Shown piece by piece: positions 35,496 through 44,031 of a DNA stretch of 50,172 nucleotides. Each line of letters opens with the position of its first letter. Position 1 is the stretch's first letter. This DNA comes from Aquimarina agarivorans. GTDB lineage: Bacteria; Bacteroidota; Bacteroidia; Flavobacteriales; Flavobacteriaceae. The translations under genes and the position numbers were made by a program. The notes under the pieces were generated by a model. That model was given only the letters and a program-made list of their open reading frames with translations, had not been told where the DNA came from and searched no databases. The DNA lies in the NCBI RefSeq assembly GCF_000218485.1, contig NZ_AFPB01000144.1, positions 1 through 50,172 of the forward strand. The letters run 5' to 3'.

Positions 35496-37601
35496 ATGAG
35501 TGCCGATATATTACAGTCTCCCGTTGCTTATATAAAAGGTGTAGGTCCTACAAGGGCTACCGTGTTGGAAAAAGAAATCGGAATACGTGTTTGTCAGGAT
35601 TTGCTTCATTTTTTTCCACATCGCTATATTGACCGTACTCGATATTACACTATTAGCGAATTGCAACAAAATGATGCCGAAGTACAAATTGTTGGAGTAA
35701 TTACACATATTAAAACCGTGACCCAAAAAAGAGGCGGAAGTCGTTTGGTAGCTAAATTTCAGGATAAAACGGGTACTATGGAATTGGTTTGGTTTCGTGG
35801 CGCCAAATGGATTCAGGAAAGTATAAAGCTTAACGTACCTTACGTTATATTTGGTAAAACAAAATATTACAACGGTTTTTCCATGCCACATCCGGAAATG
35901 GAACTTCTGGAAATCCATAAATCGAGCATGAGCTCCATTATGCAACCTATATATTCTTCAACAGAAATGTTGCAGAAAAGAAATATAACCAACAAGGTCA
36001 TTTCTAAAATGGTTCAAAATCTATTTTTAACTAAGGGTATTTTTTTTGAAGAAACCTTACCCAAAAATATTTTGGATCATTTAAAACTAATTGGCAAATC
36101 TGATGCCTTGTTAAATATCCATTTTCCGAAAAGTCAGGATTTATTGACTAAAGCGAGTTACCGATTAAAGTTTGAAGAGCTTTTTTACATTCAGCTACAA
36201 TTGATTCGTAAAAACATTCTGCAAAAGCAAAAAATAAAAGGCTATGCATTTGAAAAGGTAGGTGCTATGTTTACTGATTTTTATGAGAATCATTTACCTT
36301 TTAATTTAACTGGTGCTCAAAAACGAGTGATTAAAGAAATTAGGAGGGATATGGGCAATGAAGCCCAAATGAACAGACTATTACAAGGCGATGTTGGTTC
36401 AGGAAAAACTATTGTAGCTTTAATGAGTATGTTATTGGCAATTGATAATGGTTTTCAGGCTGCACTTATGGCACCAACAGCTATATTAGCCAAACAACAT
36501 TTTGATGGGATATCGGAATTAGTCAAGGACTTGCAAATTAACGTGAGTTTATTAATGGGAAGTACAAAAACTAAAGCAAGACGGATGTTACATACTGATT
36601 TGGAGAATGGCCAAATTCATATTTTAATTGGTACTCACGCTTTATTAGAAGACAAAGTGAAATTTAATAATTTAGGTTTAGCTATTATTGATGAACAACA
36701 TCGGTTTGGTGTTGCACAACGCGCTAAATTATGGCGAAAAAATAAATTACCACCACATGTTTTAGTTATGACCGCCACGCCAATACCCAGAACCCTTGCT
36801 ATGAGTTTGTATGGAGATTTGGATGTTTCTGTGATTGATGAACTACCACCTGGACGAAAATCAATTAAAACCATGCACAAGTTTGACGGACAACGATTGA
36901 ACGTATTTCATTTTGTAAAAAAAGAAATAGCCAAAGGGAGGCAGGTATATATTGTATATCCATTAATTCAGGAATCTGAAGCAATGGATTATAAAGACTT
37001 GATGGATGGGTACGAAAGTATATCGCGTGATTTTCCTAAACCCAATTATCAAATATCAATTGTACACGGCAAAATGAAGCCTGCAGACAAGGATATGGAA
37101 ATGGAACGATTTATTAAAGGTGAGACTCAAATAATGGTGGCTACAACAGTAATTGAAGTTGGCGTAAATGTGCCTAACGCTAGTTTAATGATTATTGAAA
37201 GCGCGGAGCGCTTTGGTTTATCACAATTACATCAGTTACGTGGTAGGGTAGGCCGAGGTGCCGAACAAAGTTACTGTATACTAATGTCAGGATTTAAATT
37301 ATCCGAGGATAGTAAAACCCGATTACAAACCATGGTGAAAACTAATGATGGTTTTGAAATTGCTGAAGTGGATTTAAAATTACGAGGTCCTGGAGATATT
37401 ATGGGTACGCAGCAAAGTGGTGTACTCAATTTAAAAATTGCTGATATTGTAAAGGACAATCAAATTTTGCACGTAGCAAGAGCTTTTGCTCAGCAAATAC
37501 TGAAGGAAGACCCTAATTTAGCATTGCCCCAAAATAGTATGATCAAACAAGCTTATACTCAATTAGTACAGCACAAAAATATTTGGAATTATATTAGCTG
37601 A
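35496..37601 (+). CDS. recG: ATP-dependent DNA helicase RecG
   Basis: The 701-residue helicase has an N-terminal wedge/OB domain (about 50-155, GVITHIKTVTQKRGGS), then SF2 motifs: LQGDVGSGKTIVAL (Walker A, about 298), APTAILAKQH, IIDEQHRFGV (DEQH box), MTATPIPRT, and in the second RecA-like lobe VATTVIEVGVNVPNA and QLRGRVGRG. A C-terminal TRG-type region is present (GFEIAEVDLKLRGPGDIMGTQQSG). It reverses stalled forks and processes recombination intermediates. Confidence 0.97.
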   Translation: MSADILQSPVAYIKGVGPTRATVLEKEIGIRVCQDLLHFFPHRYIDRTRYYTISELQQNDAEVQIVGVITHIKTVTQKRGGSRLVAKFQDKTGTMELVWFRGAKWIQESIKLNVPYVIFGKTKYYNGFSMPHPEMELLEIHKSSMSSIMQPIYSSTEMLQKRNITNKVISKMVQNLFLTKGIFFEETLPKNILDHLKLIGKSDALLNIHFPKSQDLLTKASYRLKFEELFYIQLQLIRKNILQKQKIKGYAFEKVGAMFTDFYENHLPFNLTGAQKRVIKEIRRDMGNEAQMNRLLQGDVGSGKTIVALMSMLLAIDNGFQAALMAPTAILAKQHFDGISELVKDLQINVSLLMGSTKTKARRMLHTDLENGQIHILIGTHALLEDKVKFNNLGLAIIDEQHRFGVAQRAKLWRKNKLPPHVLVMTATPIPRTLAMSLYGDLDVSVIDELPPGRKSIKTMHKFDGQRLNVFHFVKKEIAKGRQVYIVYPLIQESEAMDYKDLMDGYESISRDFPKPNYQISIVHGKMKPADKDMEMERFIKGETQIMVATTVIEVGVNVPNASLMIIESAERFGLSQLHQLRGRVGRGAEQSYCILMSGFKLSEDSKTRLQTMVKTNDGFEIAEVDLKLRGPGDIMGTQQSGVLNLKIADIVKDNQILHVARAFAQQILKEDPNLALPQNSMIKQAYTQLVQHKNIWNYIS

Positions 37602-37729
37602 CTTATTAAAAGTGTTACAAATTATAATTTGACTCGACCAATATATTGTAATTGGTGTATTGTTTTATGCAATAATAGCCATACAACTAGCTAGTTTTAA
37701 GTAATTTTATACCAAATAATAAAATCATT

Positions 37730-38350
37730 TTGGCGAAATTTATCAAACTTTACGAAGAAAACCCTAATCCGAAGCAAATTGCAGAGGCTGTTAATGTGTT
37801 AAAAAGTGGGGGCTTAATTATTTACCCAACTGACACCGTTTATGGTTTGGGTTGCGATATTACTAGTGTAAAGGCATTAAATCGTATAGCTAAAATAAAA
37901 GGTGTGAAGCTTGAAAAAGCAAACTGGTCTTTCCTTTGTAAAGATTTAAGCAATCTTTCGGATTATGTGCGTCAAATTGATTCTACAACTTTTAAGTTAT
38001 TAAAAAGATGCACCCCGGGTCCTTTTACATTTATTTTACCAGGCAACAATCAACTTCCTACTGTATTTAAAAAGAAAAAAACTGTAGGGATACGTGTGCC
38101 TGACAACAAAATTTGCTATGATTTGGTGGAAGTTCTTGGAAATCCTATTATTTCAACATCAATACATGATGAAGATGAAATTTTAGAATATACTACTGAT
38201 CCTGAATTAATCTTAGAAAAATGGAATAATTTGGTCGATTTGGTGATTGATGGGGGATATGGTGATAATATTCCATCAACAATAGTAGATGTCACAGGTG
38301 ACACCCCTGAAATTATTAGAACGGGTAAAGGAAATATTGATCTTATTTAG
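37730..38350 (+). CDS. Threonylcarbamoyl-AMP synthase (Sua5/YrdC/YciO family)
   Basis: The 206-residue protein has the YrdC fold motifs GGLIIYPTDTVYGLGCDI (about 28-45), a KxR-type site in the RCTPGPFTFILPGN block, and KKKTVGIRVPDN. The usual role is making threonylcarbamoyl-AMP for the t6A37 tRNA modification, although YciO-type members are less certain. The family N-terminus (MAKFIKLYEENPN) begins at TTG, as no ATG lies in frame nearby; TTG starts are rare in this phylum. A short palindrome followed by T6 at 38382-38400 may end transcription. Confidence 0.85.
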   Translation: MAKFIKLYEENPNPKQIAEAVNVLKSGGLIIYPTDTVYGLGCDITSVKALNRIAKIKGVKLEKANWSFLCKDLSNLSDYVRQIDSTTFKLLKRCTPGPFTFILPGNNQLPTVFKKKKTVGIRVPDNKICYDLVEVLGNPIISTSIHDEDEILEYTTDPELILEKWNNLVDLVIDGGYGDNIPSTIVDVTGDTPEIIRTGKGNIDLI

Positions 38351-38381
38351 GATTTTGTATTAATAGTTTTCTATGTATACC

Positions 38382-38399
38382 AATACTGCAGTATTTTTT
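38382..38399 (+). terminator. Weak terminator after the YrdC-family gene
   Basis: AATAC-TGCA-GTATT hairpin followed by a T run, 32 bp past the stop. The stem is only five pairs. Confidence 0.4.
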
Positions 38400-38488
38400 G
38401 TTCTTTATCGTGTAATTATGAAGGTTTTGTTGTTAAGTGTATGTTAAATTGATGCGTAAATAGCATATGACTTGTGTTAGGGTTAAAA

Positions 38489-38509
38489 TAGCATTAAAAT
38501 CGGTAAATT
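38489..38509 (+). promoter_or_regulatory. Conserved upstream element, copy 1
   Basis: This 21-bp block begins TAGCAT and ends GGTAAATT. It matches 39782-39802 at 18 of 21 positions and stands the same 31 bp (start to start of -7 from its last base) before a consensus -7 box, while the sequence between differs. That pattern suggests a regulator site and not leftover duplication. Confidence 0.55.
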
Positions 38510-38539
38510 CTAAGTAGGTATCTAAGTTAGGTTCGGTAG

Positions 38540-38547
38540 TATATTTG
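38540..38547 (+). promoter_or_regulatory. -7 promoter box for the first 194-aa secreted paralogue
   Basis: TATATTTG, exact consensus, 49 bp upstream of the ATG at 38596. Confidence 0.55.
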
Positions 38548-38595
38548 CAGCGGAATATGCGCAGATCGTCGATAGTCTGCAAAAAAATCTTACTT

Positions 38596-39180
38596 ATGAA
38601 AAAATTATTGAAATTAGGGTTGTTAAGTGTAGCACTTATGACAACTGGAATTATGTCTGCATCGAAAAAAGTTAAGGTTGAAGTGTTATCTTCAAATGAA
38701 TTAAGCATAACAATGTCAGAGGTGGTTGAAGGTGAAGTATTATCAATTTCTGATAAAAAAGGTGAATTAGTATTTTCTGAAATATTGAGCGCAACTAGTT
38801 CTTATAATAAAACATTAGATTTTTCAAAATTAACGCAAGGAGTATACTACGTTAAGGCAGCTACTGACGAAGCAATAAAAGTGACTCCATTTATTATTGT
38901 ACCAGATCAAGTTAAAATCATTAAAGGTGAAACTAAAACTTACCATACACCAGTATTTGATGTGAAAAATGGCTTAGTTGAGGTTAATATTAATAATGAA
39001 GATGAGCACGAAGTTTCAATAACTGTATATGCTAATAACAGTAGTATTCCAATGGAAGATATTAAGGTAAGTACACCAAGTATTTCCAAAACATATAATT
39101 TTGCATCATTACCAATTTCTGAATATAAAATTGTTATATATCAAGGAGATTACAGCTACGTAAAAAAAGTAAAGAGATAG
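38596..39180 (+). CDS. Secreted 194-aa protein, tandem paralogue 1
   Basis: Started at MKKLLKLG the protein has 194 residues with a signal peptide (1-22). The mature part seems to be two similar beta-sandwich modules of about 80 residues. Each has a central strand pair, an FSKL- or FASL-type turn, and a terminal strand (GVYYVKA; YSYVKKVKR), reminiscent of T9SS sorting domains such as GVYFVKV, but with no known cargo domain in front. It aligns over full length with the 39879 product, with identical length. The function is unknown; an extracellular or periplasmic binding role is possible. A strong terminator follows. Confidence 0.75.
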   Translation: MKKLLKLGLLSVALMTTGIMSASKKVKVEVLSSNELSITMSEVVEGEVLSISDKKGELVFSEILSATSSYNKTLDFSKLTQGVYYVKAATDEAIKVTPFIIVPDQVKIIKGETKTYHTPVFDVKNGLVEVNINNEDEHEVSITVYANNSSIPMEDIKVSTPSISKTYNFASLPISEYKIVIYQGDYSYVKKVKR

Positions 39181-39205
39181 TTTTTATAAAATATCTTAAA
39201 TAGTA

Positions 39206-39234
39206 AGCCCTGCATAACCCCAATATGCAGGGCT
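39206..39234 (+). terminator. Rho-independent terminator of paralogue 1
   Basis: AGCCCTGCATA and TATGCAGGGCT are perfect complements around a 7-nt loop, followed by ATTTATTTT. Confidence 0.85.
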
Positions 39235-39265
39235 ATTTATTTTCAAAAATGCTACACCACATTTG

Positions 39266-39463
39266 TTTTATTGGTCTCAGGTTTAGTTAAAACTATGCAT
39301 TTTTAATACATTCCGCTTTTGGCTTCTAAAAATATTACAAGAGCTATTGGCAATTAGTAATTAGCTGTTGGCTTTAAAATACTACTAATAGCTAATTGCA
39401 AAAAACGGATGCTTAAAAAGTAATGACTTTTAGTCATAACCGAAACTACGGTACTTTTAGTCC
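39266..39463 (+). repeat. Dispersed repeat, copy A (complete, about 198 bp)
   Basis: It starts TTGGTCTCAGG and ends CTTTTAGTC. Its left part matches 48536-48658, and its right part matches 49779-49855 and 32973-33050. Internal GCAATTAG/CTAATTGC arms and the hairpin ATGACT-TTT-AGTCAT make it structured. It has no coding frame. It is the unoccupied version of the site where the IS630 element sits in copy B. Confidence 0.85.
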
Positions 39464-39581
39464 ATATTATTACAAACTTTGCTCCGTTTAAAAGAACATT
39501 TCTACAAACATATTTTAAAATAAAAAAAGAGCTTAATCCAAAGTTTAAAGCCCACTTTTTATTTATCTATCGTCCAAATAA

Positions 39582-39664
39582 AAAAAACTCAATTTTTATT
39601 TGAGTGATTTCAAACCAGTATTGGTATTATTTTTTAAGCAAACAAGTTTAAAAAGAAATTGCAT
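39582..39664 (-). other. Orphan minus-strand terminator with possible 22-codon frame
   Basis: On the minus strand ACTCAA and TTGAGT pair and a T8 run follows, a good terminator shape with no gene upstream of normal size. A 22-codon frame (ATG at 39664, TAA at 39596) ends in the stem and would give MQFLFKLVCLKNNTNTG plus five residues. A small RNA or micro-peptide is possible; chance is equally possible. Confidence 0.25.
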
Positions 39665-39781
39665 ACGTAAGTAATTTTGATTAGAAATTTGCTAGCGTTA
39701 CGATTTAGTGTTAATCCATTTTTTTTTAAATAAAACTTTAATTGTATTTAATCGTTTGAAAATTAGTTGTTTGCGTTAATT

Positions 39782-39802
39782 TAGCATCAATATTGGTAAA
39801 TT
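39782..39802 (+). promoter_or_regulatory. Conserved upstream element, copy 2
   Basis: This matches 38489-38509 at 18 of 21 positions, with identical distance to the -7 box. A partial third copy (13 bp, ATATTGGTAAATT) occurs at 40657-40669 beyond the second paralogue. Confidence 0.55.
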
Positions 39803-39832
39803 GTGGTGAAACATAATATTACACTTTAAAGA

Positions 39833-39840
39833 TAAATTTG
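39833..39840 (+). promoter_or_regulatory. -7 promoter box for the second 194-aa secreted paralogue
   Basis: TAAATTTG, exact TAnnTTTG consensus, 39 bp before the ATG at 39879. Confidence 0.55.
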
Positions 39841-39878
39841 TCATGTAACAATTTGATAAACAATTAATTGTAAAAAAA

Positions 39879-40463
39879 ATGAAAAATTTATTTAAAATTG
39901 GTTTGTTGAGTGTAGCACTTATGACAAGCGTAGTAGCAAATGCAGTAGAAAAAATTAAAGTTGAAGTATTAGGATCAAAATCATTAAATGTATCTTTATC
40001 GGAAGTATCTACAGGAGTCTCAATTTCAATAGTAGATACCAATGAGCTTGTTTTGTTTTCGGATGAAGTAATTAAAGTTGGTTCGTTCATTAAAAAATTT
40101 GATTTATCAAACTTACCAAATGGATTATATTACTTGAAAACCAAAACAGTTGATAAAATTAATATTACACCTTTTGTTGTTGATGCAGATAAAGCGAAAG
40201 TAATTAAGGGTGATGTAAAAACGTTTAACACCCCTAAATTCGATTTTAAAAATGATGTTTTGAGGGTGAGTATGGATAATCCTGATATGCACGATGTGTC
40301 AATAATTATTTATCCTAAAGAAAGCAGTGTGGCAATTGCGGATGAAAAAATTAATGCTGCTAAAATTGTTAAAAATTATAGATTCAAATCTTTACCTTAC
40401 ACAGAATATAATGTTGTAATGTATCAAGGGGGATACAGTTATGTAAAAACAATTAAGCGATAA
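39879..40463 (+). CDS. Secreted 194-aa protein, tandem paralogue 2
   Basis: The protein has 194 residues and a signal peptide (1-22, ending VANA). The opening GLLSVALMT is the same as in paralogue 1, also at the DNA level. The conserved skeleton includes KVEVL near 27, LSEV near 40, GLYYLK, ITPFVVDADKAKVIKGDVKTF, VSIIIYPKESSVAI, YRFKSLPYTEYNVVMYQG and YSYVKTIKR at the end. The architecture is two beta modules as in paralogue 1. Its own promoter and terminator show that the two copies are separate transcription units. The function is unknown. Confidence 0.75.
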   Translation: MKNLFKIGLLSVALMTSVVANAVEKIKVEVLGSKSLNVSLSEVSTGVSISIVDTNELVLFSDEVIKVGSFIKKFDLSNLPNGLYYLKTKTVDKINITPFVVDADKAKVIKGDVKTFNTPKFDFKNDVLRVSMDNPDMHDVSIIIYPKESSVAIADEKINAAKIVKNYRFKSLPYTEYNVVMYQGGYSYVKTIKR

Positions 40464-40517
40464 TTTTATACGAACGTAAATGCTAATTTATTTAAGCTAT
40501 AAATTATTTGAAAAGTA

Positions 40518-40563
40518 ATTGTTAATTATGACTTGAAAGTAGGTTGTAATTAACAATTTTTTA
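40518..40563 (+). terminator. Rho-independent terminator of paralogue 2
   Basis: ATTGTTAATTA and TAATTAACAAT are perfect complements around an 18-nt loop, followed by T6. Confidence 0.75.
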
Positions 40564-40733
40564 GATGTGTTAGTCCTGCTTCTGTTACTCAAATAAATTG
40601 TTTTTAAAAAACTAAATTCAGTATTTGAAGTGATTATCAATTTAAAGTTTTCAGCTATATTGGTAAATTTGTAGTGCTCTAAGCATTAACAATAGTAATT
40701 TATCATGGGGCTGACCTTAGTTTTTTAAACTAG

Positions 40734-41459
40734 TTATCTTTTTTTTTTGATGAAAAGAAGTAATTCAAAAGGGACTTTTAAAAAATCAATCAATTTTAAT
40801 TTTGAGCCGTTGACATCTTTCCAAACACTAATTGGTACTTCAATAGCCGTATGATTAATAGTTTTTGGTTTACAAATATTAGAGAACCTGTGAAAAATTT
40901 CAATATCAAAAATCCATTTGCTCAAAAACGGAGTCTCAAAAATTTTAAAAACCACTTTTCTTTTAAATAACTTAATTCCGCATTGAGTATCATACACATT
41001 TAAATGTAGAGTTAAACTTACTGCGGTTGCAAAAATTCTACCTAAAATATGGCGGTGTACTTTTCGATCAATAAAAGCGCCTATTTTTTTAATTCGAGCT
41101 CCAAAAACAAACAAAACATCATTTTTTAAATGGGTCGCCAATTTTGGAATTTCTTCTAATGGAGTGGACAAATCAGCATCCAAAAAACCAATTATATCAA
41201 AACTAGTATCTTCAAAGGCTTTCAGCATCCCTTGCCTTACAGCCTCACCTTTGCCTTGATTCTTACTTAAATCAAGAAAATGCACTCTATCATTTGTACT
41301 CGCAACCTCGGTTAAAATAGCTTTTGTATTATCGGAACTCCCATCGTTAACAAAAAGAAAATGAGTATTTGAATTTTTTTTAAGGAAAGAAATAAACTTA
41401 TCTAGTTGCAAACGCTTTTCTTCATTATAACAAGGAATAATTATACACTTTTTTTGCAT
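40734..41459 (-). CDS. Glycosyltransferase family 2, polyprenyl/dolichyl-phosphate sugar transferase type
   Basis: The 241-residue GT-A enzyme starts IIPCYNEEKRL (7-17), has DGSSDNT (nucleotide binding), GKGEAVRQGM (Lys-Gly-Glu motif), the metal-binding DADLSTP near 95, and a later QCGIKLFKRKV block. This fits the dolichyl-phosphate beta-glucosyltransferase/DPM-like group, which charges a lipid-phosphate carrier with a sugar. No C-terminal membrane helices are present. It overlaps the methyltransferase gene by 19 bp, so they are cotranscribed. Confidence 0.88.
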   Translation of the reverse strand: MQKKCIIIPCYNEEKRLQLDKFISFLKKNSNTHFLFVNDGSSDNTKAILTEVASTNDRVHFLDLSKNQGKGEAVRQGMLKAFEDTSFDIIGFLDADLSTPLEEIPKLATHLKNDVLFVFGARIKKIGAFIDRKVHRHILGRIFATAVSLTLHLNVYDTQCGIKLFKRKVVFKIFETPFLSKWIFDIEIFHRFSNICKPKTINHTAIEVPISVWKDVNGSKLKLIDFLKVPFELLLFIKKKR

Positions 41460-42223
41460 ACAGCATAGGTTGATAATCCAGGAAGCGGGATTGTTTTTGA
41501 TACTTTTAAAGATATTAAATAATCAATAAATAATATTTTTGTAACTATTTTAGTGATATTGCTACCTCCTTGCCATTTGGTTAACCCTGTATTAGTTATC
41601 AATTTTGGTTTGGTGATTTTTTCTTTTAAAACACCCAGTATCCTAGGAAGTAATAAAGAGGTGAAAAAATACCCAGAGGTTTGTATTTGAAAATTTGCTA
41701 CTAGTAATTGTTTAAGCGTTTTTTTAGTATATCTTCTATAATGCTTTAAATAATGATCGTGGATTGAAAATAATTTTTGATAGGAAGGTACAGTAATTAA
41801 GAATGTTGTATCCGTATTAAAAAGTTCATTTTTAGCTAGTGAATTAGTAAAACCTTTATCATCTTCAATATGTTCAATAACATCCAGTAATAATACTATC
41901 GATTTTCGGTTATTTTTGGTAGTTTTTATATCATTTAAATTGTTATATATAGTTATACTTTTTGGATTTAGAATTTTATTAATTTCAATAAGATCTGATT
42001 TATTTAAAGCAGTGTCAACACCAAAACATTCATTAAAGTTAAAATGAGTAGTCAATTGCTCAAGTACAAAAGCGTCTCCACAGCCTATATCAAAAACATT
42101 TATTTGCGAAAAATCAGTATCAGGAAATTGAAGCGTAATTAAATGTTTTACTACTTCTATACGGGCTAATTCCCAGGGGTGTCGTCGCTCATTATTACTG
42201 TTGTTTGATTCTAATAAATCCAT
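41441..42223 (-). CDS. Class I SAM-dependent methyltransferase
   Basis: The 260-residue protein has motif I VFDIGCGDAFVLEQL (about 43-57), a conserved acidic residue in CFGVDTALN, and LLLDVIEHIEDD (about 108-119) typical of methyltransferase type 11/12 folds. The C-terminal half resembles glycan-cluster methyltransferases (SIHDHYLKHYRRYTKKTL). It begins the minus-strand pair with the GT2 gene. The probable substrate is a lipid-linked sugar or quinone-like lipid; this cannot be decided here. Confidence 0.8.
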   Translation of the reverse strand: MDLLESNNSNNERRHPWELARIEVVKHLITLQFPDTDFSQINVFDIGCGDAFVLEQLTTHFNFNECFGVDTALNKSDLIEINKILNPKSITIYNNLNDIKTTKNNRKSIVLLLDVIEHIEDDKGFTNSLAKNELFNTDTTFLITVPSYQKLFSIHDHYLKHYRRYTKKTLKQLLVANFQIQTSGYFFTSLLLPRILGVLKEKITKPKLITNTGLTKWQGGSNITKIVTKILFIDYLISLKVSKTIPLPGLSTYAVCKKSV

Positions 42224-42338
42224 TGAAACTATTGGTTAAAGTGATTTGGAAGTCAGGAGGTAATTAAAAAAAAAGTAAAAATGCTGATAAACTCACTATT
42301 TTCAGTATTTTGTATTCTAATTTTAAATTACAAACAGA

Positions 42339-43808
42339 TTGTCAAGATTATGGCTTTTTTTAGAAAAAACCGAAAAAATTAAACGCTTTTTTGATAAAAA
42401 AGTTGGGTTGTATTTGGCGATGTTTGCTATAATAGCATCTAATTTAGTAATCTATTCGGTATCTAATACTCATAAATTTTCGGCAGAACAGTCTAGGAGA
42501 GATGCCTCCGCCTTTTCGATATATTTTGCTAAAAAATTCATTTATTTTTATTACCACACCGGTTATTTCCCTTTAGGAACCATCAATACAGATTTAGTGT
42601 ATACTGATAAAGGAGCAGCACAAGAAATTGAAAAAAGAGGGAGTGATTTGATCATGGAATTTTATCATTGGTCTAGGTTAGGAGAAAACACACGAATTTT
42701 TGCTTTTTTACCTAATGCCTGGTTGGATGGTGGAGTAGAAAAGCCTTCAATTAGGTTGTTTAATACAATTGTTTTTATTTTTAGTTTATTGTGTTTATGT
42801 TGGGGTTTTGGGGAAATAAAAAAATTATTGTTTGGGTTACTACTCATTTTTTGTATAAATACCACACCATTTTATTTGTTTGAGGTATTTACCAGAGAGA
42901 ATATCTTTGGAATTTTACCAGCTACTTTTTATATAATTTTAGGACTTAATTTGCCTATTCTTTTCAATAAAAAAACAAGCCTATACTACAAACTAATGGT
43001 TCCAATTTTATCAGCTTTTTTTATTGGTTTTTTCAGTGAAATAAGAAATGAGATAGCTGTAGTTTTACTTTCGCTACTACTAATTTATATACTTACAAAC
43101 AATTTAGGGTATAAGTTTAAAGTTCTTGCTTTGGTATTAGTACTATTTTCATTTAAAAGCACTAAAGAGTATTTAAGGTTTTATTTTAAAAGTAAGTTTG
43201 CTGAAACTACAGCGTTAGTTGCAAGCAAAGGAGGACATGTTTACCATGGTAGCGTTATAAAGGGGCATATGGTTTGGCATCCTGTTTTTTGTGGGCTGGG
43301 CGATTTTGATACTAAATATGGGTATGAGTGGAATGATATGGTAGCATTTAATTATGCTATGCCTATTTTGAATAATAAGTATGGTTTAAATTTAAAATAT
43401 AATGGAGGATATCATTTAGATCAATTTTATGATGATGAAAAATTGTATTACGTAAAATTTGATGAAATTCCAGAATATGAACCTATCGTGAAAGCAAAAG
43501 TATTGGCGGATATTATAAATGATCCATTGTGGTATGCTGACATTATTTGGAAACGAATTATGAGATTGTTAACCAGAACTTTACCGTATTCTTATTTGGG
43601 GTTTTTAGGAATTCCTTTATTGTTCTATTTGGTTGAACAAAAAAAATGGCAATGGATCAAACTACTTATAATTTCTTTACCACTTTCGGCAACTTCAATA
43701 GTTATTTACTCGGATCGGGGAACTACGTATAATTCTGTTTTTGGCTATTTTATTTTACTTATTATTATTCATGAAATGTATACTTTTTTTGAAACTAATC
43801 AGCTTTAG
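42339..43808 (+). CDS. Polytopic membrane protein of the glycan cluster, function unknown
   Basis: The product is 489 residues from a TTG at 42339. About nine to ten hydrophobic helices are seen (for example 28-45, 140-170, 180-205, 220-262, 425-480), with a long polar loop (about 290-400) carrying HMVWHPVFCGLGDFDTKYG. The layout (multi-pass with large outer loop) recalls GT-C glycosyltransferases or polymerases, by inference only. The start is uncertain: an ATG at 42350 reads MAFF and would join this frame if a T7 run (42355-42361) had six T (MAFLEKTEKIKRFF). A later ATG at 42420 is also possible. It is divergent from the methyltransferase. Confidence 0.65.
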   Translation: MSRLWLFLEKTEKIKRFFDKKVGLYLAMFAIIASNLVIYSVSNTHKFSAEQSRRDASAFSIYFAKKFIYFYYHTGYFPLGTINTDLVYTDKGAAQEIEKRGSDLIMEFYHWSRLGENTRIFAFLPNAWLDGGVEKPSIRLFNTIVFIFSLLCLCWGFGEIKKLLFGLLLIFCINTTPFYLFEVFTRENIFGILPATFYIILGLNLPILFNKKTSLYYKLMVPILSAFFIGFFSEIRNEIAVVLLSLLLIYILTNNLGYKFKVLALVLVLFSFKSTKEYLRFYFKSKFAETTALVASKGGHVYHGSVIKGHMVWHPVFCGLGDFDTKYGYEWNDMVAFNYAMPILNNKYGLNLKYNGGYHLDQFYDDEKLYYVKFDEIPEYEPIVKAKVLADIINDPLWYADIIWKRIMRLLTRTLPYSYLGFLGIPLLFYLVEQKKWQWIKLLIISLPLSATSIVIYSDRGTTYNSVFGYFILLIIIHEMYTFFETNQL

Positions 43809-44031
43809 TCATCCTCACTATTAAATTGTTGGAAATATTTACTTTGGGATCGGTTAATTCTAAAACAAAATTCATTAAAATATCTATTCTTTTTACTTTT
43901 CTTTCTTTGGTTAGTTTGACAGCTATTACTGCCTTTTTCTTCTTACTATTGCAGCTTCTAACGATTTTTTCTTCGTCTTTCGAACCAAGAACAAATTCAT
44001 CAACATTTACTTTTGGCTGGAATGGTTTTTG
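43795..44031 (-). pseudogene. Remnant of an IS1595/ISXO2-type transposase
   Basis: A minus-strand open stretch of 78 codons without a start reads KVNVDEFVLGSKDEEK, then SCNSKKKKAVIAVKLTKE, then RKVKRIDILM. This matches the VDE-containing core of IS1595-family (ISXO2-like) transposases as I know them: VDEF(V)xGGxEEGKxGRSxxxKKKxV.AVELT. The N-terminal zinc ribbon, the later catalytic residues and most of the gene are missing, and Gly-Gly is changed to Gly-Ser. The end overlaps the last 14 bp of the membrane protein gene. The frame on the opposite strand is a shadow. Confidence 0.55.

Larger units (their letters stand above)
39181..39878. other. Intergenic region between the two 194-aa paralogues
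   Basis: This 698-bp gap holds, in order, the terminator of paralogue 1 (39206-39234), the complete dispersed repeat copy A (39266-39463), a minus-strand terminator-like hairpin (about 39582-39606) with a 22-codon minus-strand frame ending in it, and the promoter elements of paralogue 2 (39782-39840). No longer gene was found. Confidence 0.7.

Noticed and set aside
37637..37658. ACCAAT/ATTGGT inverted repeat before the YrdC-family gene
   Set aside because: Six-pair A/T-rich arms in a short gap; could be chance, and no promoter box is placed near it.
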